From Lachnospiraceae bacterium (GTDB lineage Bacteria > Bacillota > Clostridia > Lachnospirales > Lachnospiraceae): 5,438 bases of DNA. Each line of letters starts with the position of its first letter. Position 1 is the stretch's first letter. Location: assembly GCA_900764225.1 (NCBI GenBank), contig CAAFNG010000188.1:1-5438 (forward strand), given 5' to 3'. Below, one piece after another: positions 5,320 to 5,438 of the stretch. The notes under the pieces were generated by a model. That model did not search any database and was not told the DNA's origin. It saw only the letters and a list, made by a program, of their open reading frames with translations. The position numbers and the translations under genes were made by a program.

Positions 5320-5438
5320 ACAAAGAAAAATTTGAAGAATTTATAGCACAGTACCCGATTTTTGAATACCGTCTTCTGAATACAGCAGATATTACCGTAC
5401 AGCTCCGTGTGCGTACGATCTGCCGTGAGGAATGCGAG
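5316..5438 (+). CDS. Probable DUF2284 (putative metal-binding) protein, N-terminal part
   Basis: The first 41 codons are present and the frame is still open at the window edge. It begins MNKEKFEEFI and ends VRTICREECE. An N-terminal Tyr/Phe-rich strand region followed by an Arg-containing strand and C-x3-C (Cys35 and Cys40 lie in TICREEC, spaced C-x3-C at residues 36 and 40 by codon count) resembles the start of DUF2284 proteins, where a cysteine-rich segment normally continues with a Tyr-Gly and a Cys-Pro-Pro motif just beyond this edge. The family is thought to bind metal, with no established function. The ATG overlaps the dus TGA as ATGA. A GGAG at 5301-5304 is 11 nt upstream; another at 5311-5314 is too close. 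The family call depends on sequence not seen here. Confidence 0.6.
   Translation, partial: MNKEKFEEFIAQYPIFEYRLLNTADITVQLRVRTICREECE

Noticed and set aside
1..5438. CRISPR array, tRNA, rRNA, insertion sequence or prophage genes
   Set aside because: No regularly spaced repeats, cloverleaf-type sequence, rRNA motifs, transposase or phage genes were found on either strand.

Overview
The window reads as about 5.4 kb of a low-to-moderate GC, Gram-positive anaerobe, most likely a gut clostridium of the Lachnospiraceae type. This rests on style, not on a marker gene: AAGGAGG-type ribosome binding sites, tightly packed same-strand genes, a textbook sigma-A promoter, and iron-sulphur enzymes typical of anaerobes. 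No species can be named. All supported genes lie on the + strand.

Bases 1-42 are not biological. They are an Illumina Nextera adapter with what looks like an i5 index, left on the end of the contig. Real DNA begins at about base 43.

Region 1 (43-3383) is the end of one operon: the last residues of a DppC/OppC-type permease, two peptide-importer ATPases (DppD/OppD and DppF/OppF) and a CyuA/YhaM-type (UPF0597) L-cysteine desulfidase / serine dehydratase alpha-family enzyme with a TTG start. Spacing is tight throughout (14 nt, 4-nt overlap, 24 nt). The layout suggests that peptides are imported, hydrolysed by peptidases encoded elsewhere, and that cysteine (or a related amino acid) released from them is broken down to pyruvate, ammonia and sulfide. 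Both ATPases carry a C-terminal four-cysteine motif like the [4Fe-4S] site known in DppD proteins, and the fourth gene product is also expected to be an Fe-S enzyme. A strong rho-independent terminator (3406-3449) closes the operon.

Region 2 (3384-3553) is a 170-base intergenic stretch holding the terminator, a near-consensus promoter (TTGACT, 17 nt, TATACT) and a perfect 9-bp inverted repeat covering the -10 box, which looks like an operator for an unidentified repressor.

Region 3 (3554-5438, running off the end) is a second operon: an NYN-LOTUS (OST-HTH) putative RNase, a divergent tRNA-dihydrouridine synthase, and the start of a probable DUF2284 protein. Stops and starts overlap by 1 and 4 nt, so the three are probably translationally coupled. 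The common theme of the first two is RNA processing and modification. This RNA-related operon under a palindromic operator, and the peptide importer-desulfidase operon, are the two most interesting points. Nothing in the window is clearly a new defence or mobile system.
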